From: Brasenia schreberi | Lineage: Eukaryota; Streptophyta; Magnoliopsida; Nymphaeales; Cabombaceae | Reading direction: 5' to 3' | Assembly (NCBI GenBank): GCA_036023115.1 | Contig: JAYKKT010000086.1 | Location: 12,291,501-12,355,500 of the forward strand | Length of the DNA: 64,000 nucleotides | Part shown: positions 62,601 through 64,000 of the stretch, piece by piece | Layout: every line of letters starts with the position of its first letter | Position numbering within the stretch: position 1 is the first letter of the stretch | Translations under genes and position numbers: made by a program | Notes under the pieces: model-generated | Seen by the model: the letters and a program-made list of their open reading frames with translations, nothing else | The model's database searches: none | What the model was told of the DNA's origin: nothing

Positions 62601-63318
62601 GGCCTAAAGCGAAAAGAGCCCGCTTATCCACAATCGCCAAGTCGGATTCACACTTTTGCTAGTTTTTAGAAACTAGCTGGCACGCTCGCGCACTAAGTAG
62701 AATTGAAAGTTTTGCTTCAAGTATCTATATAGGCTTGGAGTGAAAATTTCACATCCACAAGATGTTATGTATAGAATTAATTTATATTAGTTAAAATAAA
62801 AAGATACACTAGGTATTCTTTGTGATAAAAAGACATCATTAAAGTTAAAAGGTAAATATTATAGAGCAACAACTGGACCTATTATGTTTATGGTTCTAAC
62901 TATTAGTCAATTAATCATCAACATATACATACGATGTTTGTGGCATAAATAAAAATGTTGAGATATATATGTGCTCATATAAAGAAAAGACCCTATACGT
63001 AATGAGGTTACTAGAAACAAATTAGGAGGCCATCAATAAATAATAAGATGAGAGAAAATCATTTCAGATGATTTGGACACGTAGAAAGATTATCAAAAGA
63101 AGATTTAGTAAGAATGTATGAGAAACTAGATGGTGAAAATATTAAAAAAGGAAGAGAAAGAGAAAACCACAAAAATATGAGAAGGAAACAATAAAAAATG
63201 ATCAAGCTTATGTTGAGTTAACCGTTAACATGACACATGATCGAGCTCTATGGAAATAAAGAATTCATGTAGTCGAGCCATCTAATATAGGAAAAGGCTT
63301 AGTTGTTGTTTGTTATTG
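59645..63318 (+). mobile_element. RTE-like LINE copy F, degenerate, split by a solo LTR
   Basis: RT and C-terminal parts run 59645-60601 and 62760-63318: AATGAAGTTAAAAGGTAC at the start, NQFRFMSRRSVIDVIHLSRH (59,975 on), [17 protein letters not shown] (about 60,290), and the tail AGGCTTAGTTGTTGTTTG near 63,310. It is the most diverged LINE here, and 5'-truncated before the RT. Confidence 0.75.
60602..62759 (+). mobile_element. Solo LTR, 2,158 bp
   Basis: TGTAAACACCC...CATCCACA is flanked by perfect 5-bp duplications AGATG (60597-60601 and 62760-62764) inside LINE F. No gag or pol is present, so it is read as a solo LTR left by recombination. A core promoter CCTATAAATAGAGG is at about 61,310, followed by a G-run. 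Orientation follows the TATA box. The family is not named; a related piece in the opposite orientation lies near 33,270. Confidence 0.82.
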
Positions 63319-63319
63319 A

Positions 63320-64000
63320 ATAATTATAGTTAGAGTGTTACCTTCTCTTATGTAGCTTCAAACATTTAAAATATTTCATCTTTAAATAAAGCATGTATTA
63401 ATAGATATTACAAAACATTTCATGTTACTAAAATTGGTCATATGCATATTCCATAAGTATATATTATGCATACAGATACATATAGCACATGAAATCTTGA
63501 TGTGTAACTCAAATTTATTTGGATCCAAAACTGAACTGAATGTTCAAATCTAAGATCCAAAATTAAGCCCACTTTTAAAATTAGACCCAAATTTAAATCC
63601 AAATTAGGATTCAAAAACATTTTTAATTCCAAAACCATATTCAAGTTCCAAATATGGATCCAAACTTAAATGGATCACCAAATGAATTTGATTTGGCACT
63701 GAATTCAAACTCAATCCTCATCTCAATATAACACAAATTAGATTTGGATCTAAGCCTAGAGCACCCAAATGGATCTAATGAATAGGGTCTAAAATAAATA
63801 CAAATCTTTAGTAAAAAGAATAGATAATATTCATCATTTATTCAAATGTGAGACTTTATCTAAACTTTTTGATACATAAATATATCATGATCCATTTAAC
63901 AATAGTCTTAATGATCCAAAAAAATGCAAATAATTATGAACACATAGTATCTCATATAAATAACAATGAAACATCAAAGATTCAAAGCATGCTTGCAAAT
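63320..64000. other. AT-rich DNA with scattered GGATC(C/T)AAA motifs
   Basis: No gene. Motifs such as AAATGGATC and TTGGATCC recur irregularly, as at 780-900; both may be old satellite-like or retroelement DNA. Confidence 0.4.

Noticed and set aside
1..64000. tRNA genes, CRISPR arrays, prophage or bacterial operons
   Set aside because: None seen; spliced plant genes and plant retroelements explain the recognisable sequence.

Overview
This window is nuclear DNA of a flowering plant. It holds two intron-rich plant genes, both on the + strand, embedded in nested transposable elements: an RTE-like LINE family with (TTG)n tails, Ty1/copia and Ty3/gypsy elements, hAT transposons and a tRNA-type SINE. 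There are no bacterial operons, CRISPR arrays or phage genes. The lineage cannot be fixed from the sequence. The large LINE-filled introns would suit a magnoliid or early-diverging angiosperm, but that is a guess.

Layout. 1-2,900: AT-rich, no gene seen. 3,000-19,400: an NF-YA transcription factor gene with five coding exons (191 aa predicted). Its introns hold a MITE-like hairpin, a 104-bp LINE tail, a 2.7-kb LINE (9,177-11,877, 16-bp target duplication), and a 5.9-kb compound insertion (12,467-18,400) in which an old LINE joined to a 5S rRNA-derived tail received two further LINEs. 19,400-22,990: no gene recognised. 22,990-36,200: gypsy LTR pieces and broken polyproteins in both orientations, enclosing a 3.4-kb gene-like island (23,346-26,767) with a SINE, promoter-like DNA and unidentified exons. 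36,798-56,060: a DUF616 (MUCI70-like hexosyltransferase) gene that is now a pseudogene. A 4.6-kb copia element sits inside one coding exon, one donor reads AT instead of GT, and two exons carry frameshifting deletions. Its longest intron contains a LINE split by a hAT transposon that is itself split by a second hAT of the same family. 56,300-64,000: an unidentified ORF fragment, AT-rich DNA, and a degenerate LINE split by a 2.16-kb solo LTR.

Functionally the window carries one apparently intact regulatory gene (NF-YA, the CCAAT-binding subunit of the NF-Y trimer) and one dead cell-wall-type glycosyltransferase locus. The rest is a readable insertion history, because target-site duplications are visible for most elements.
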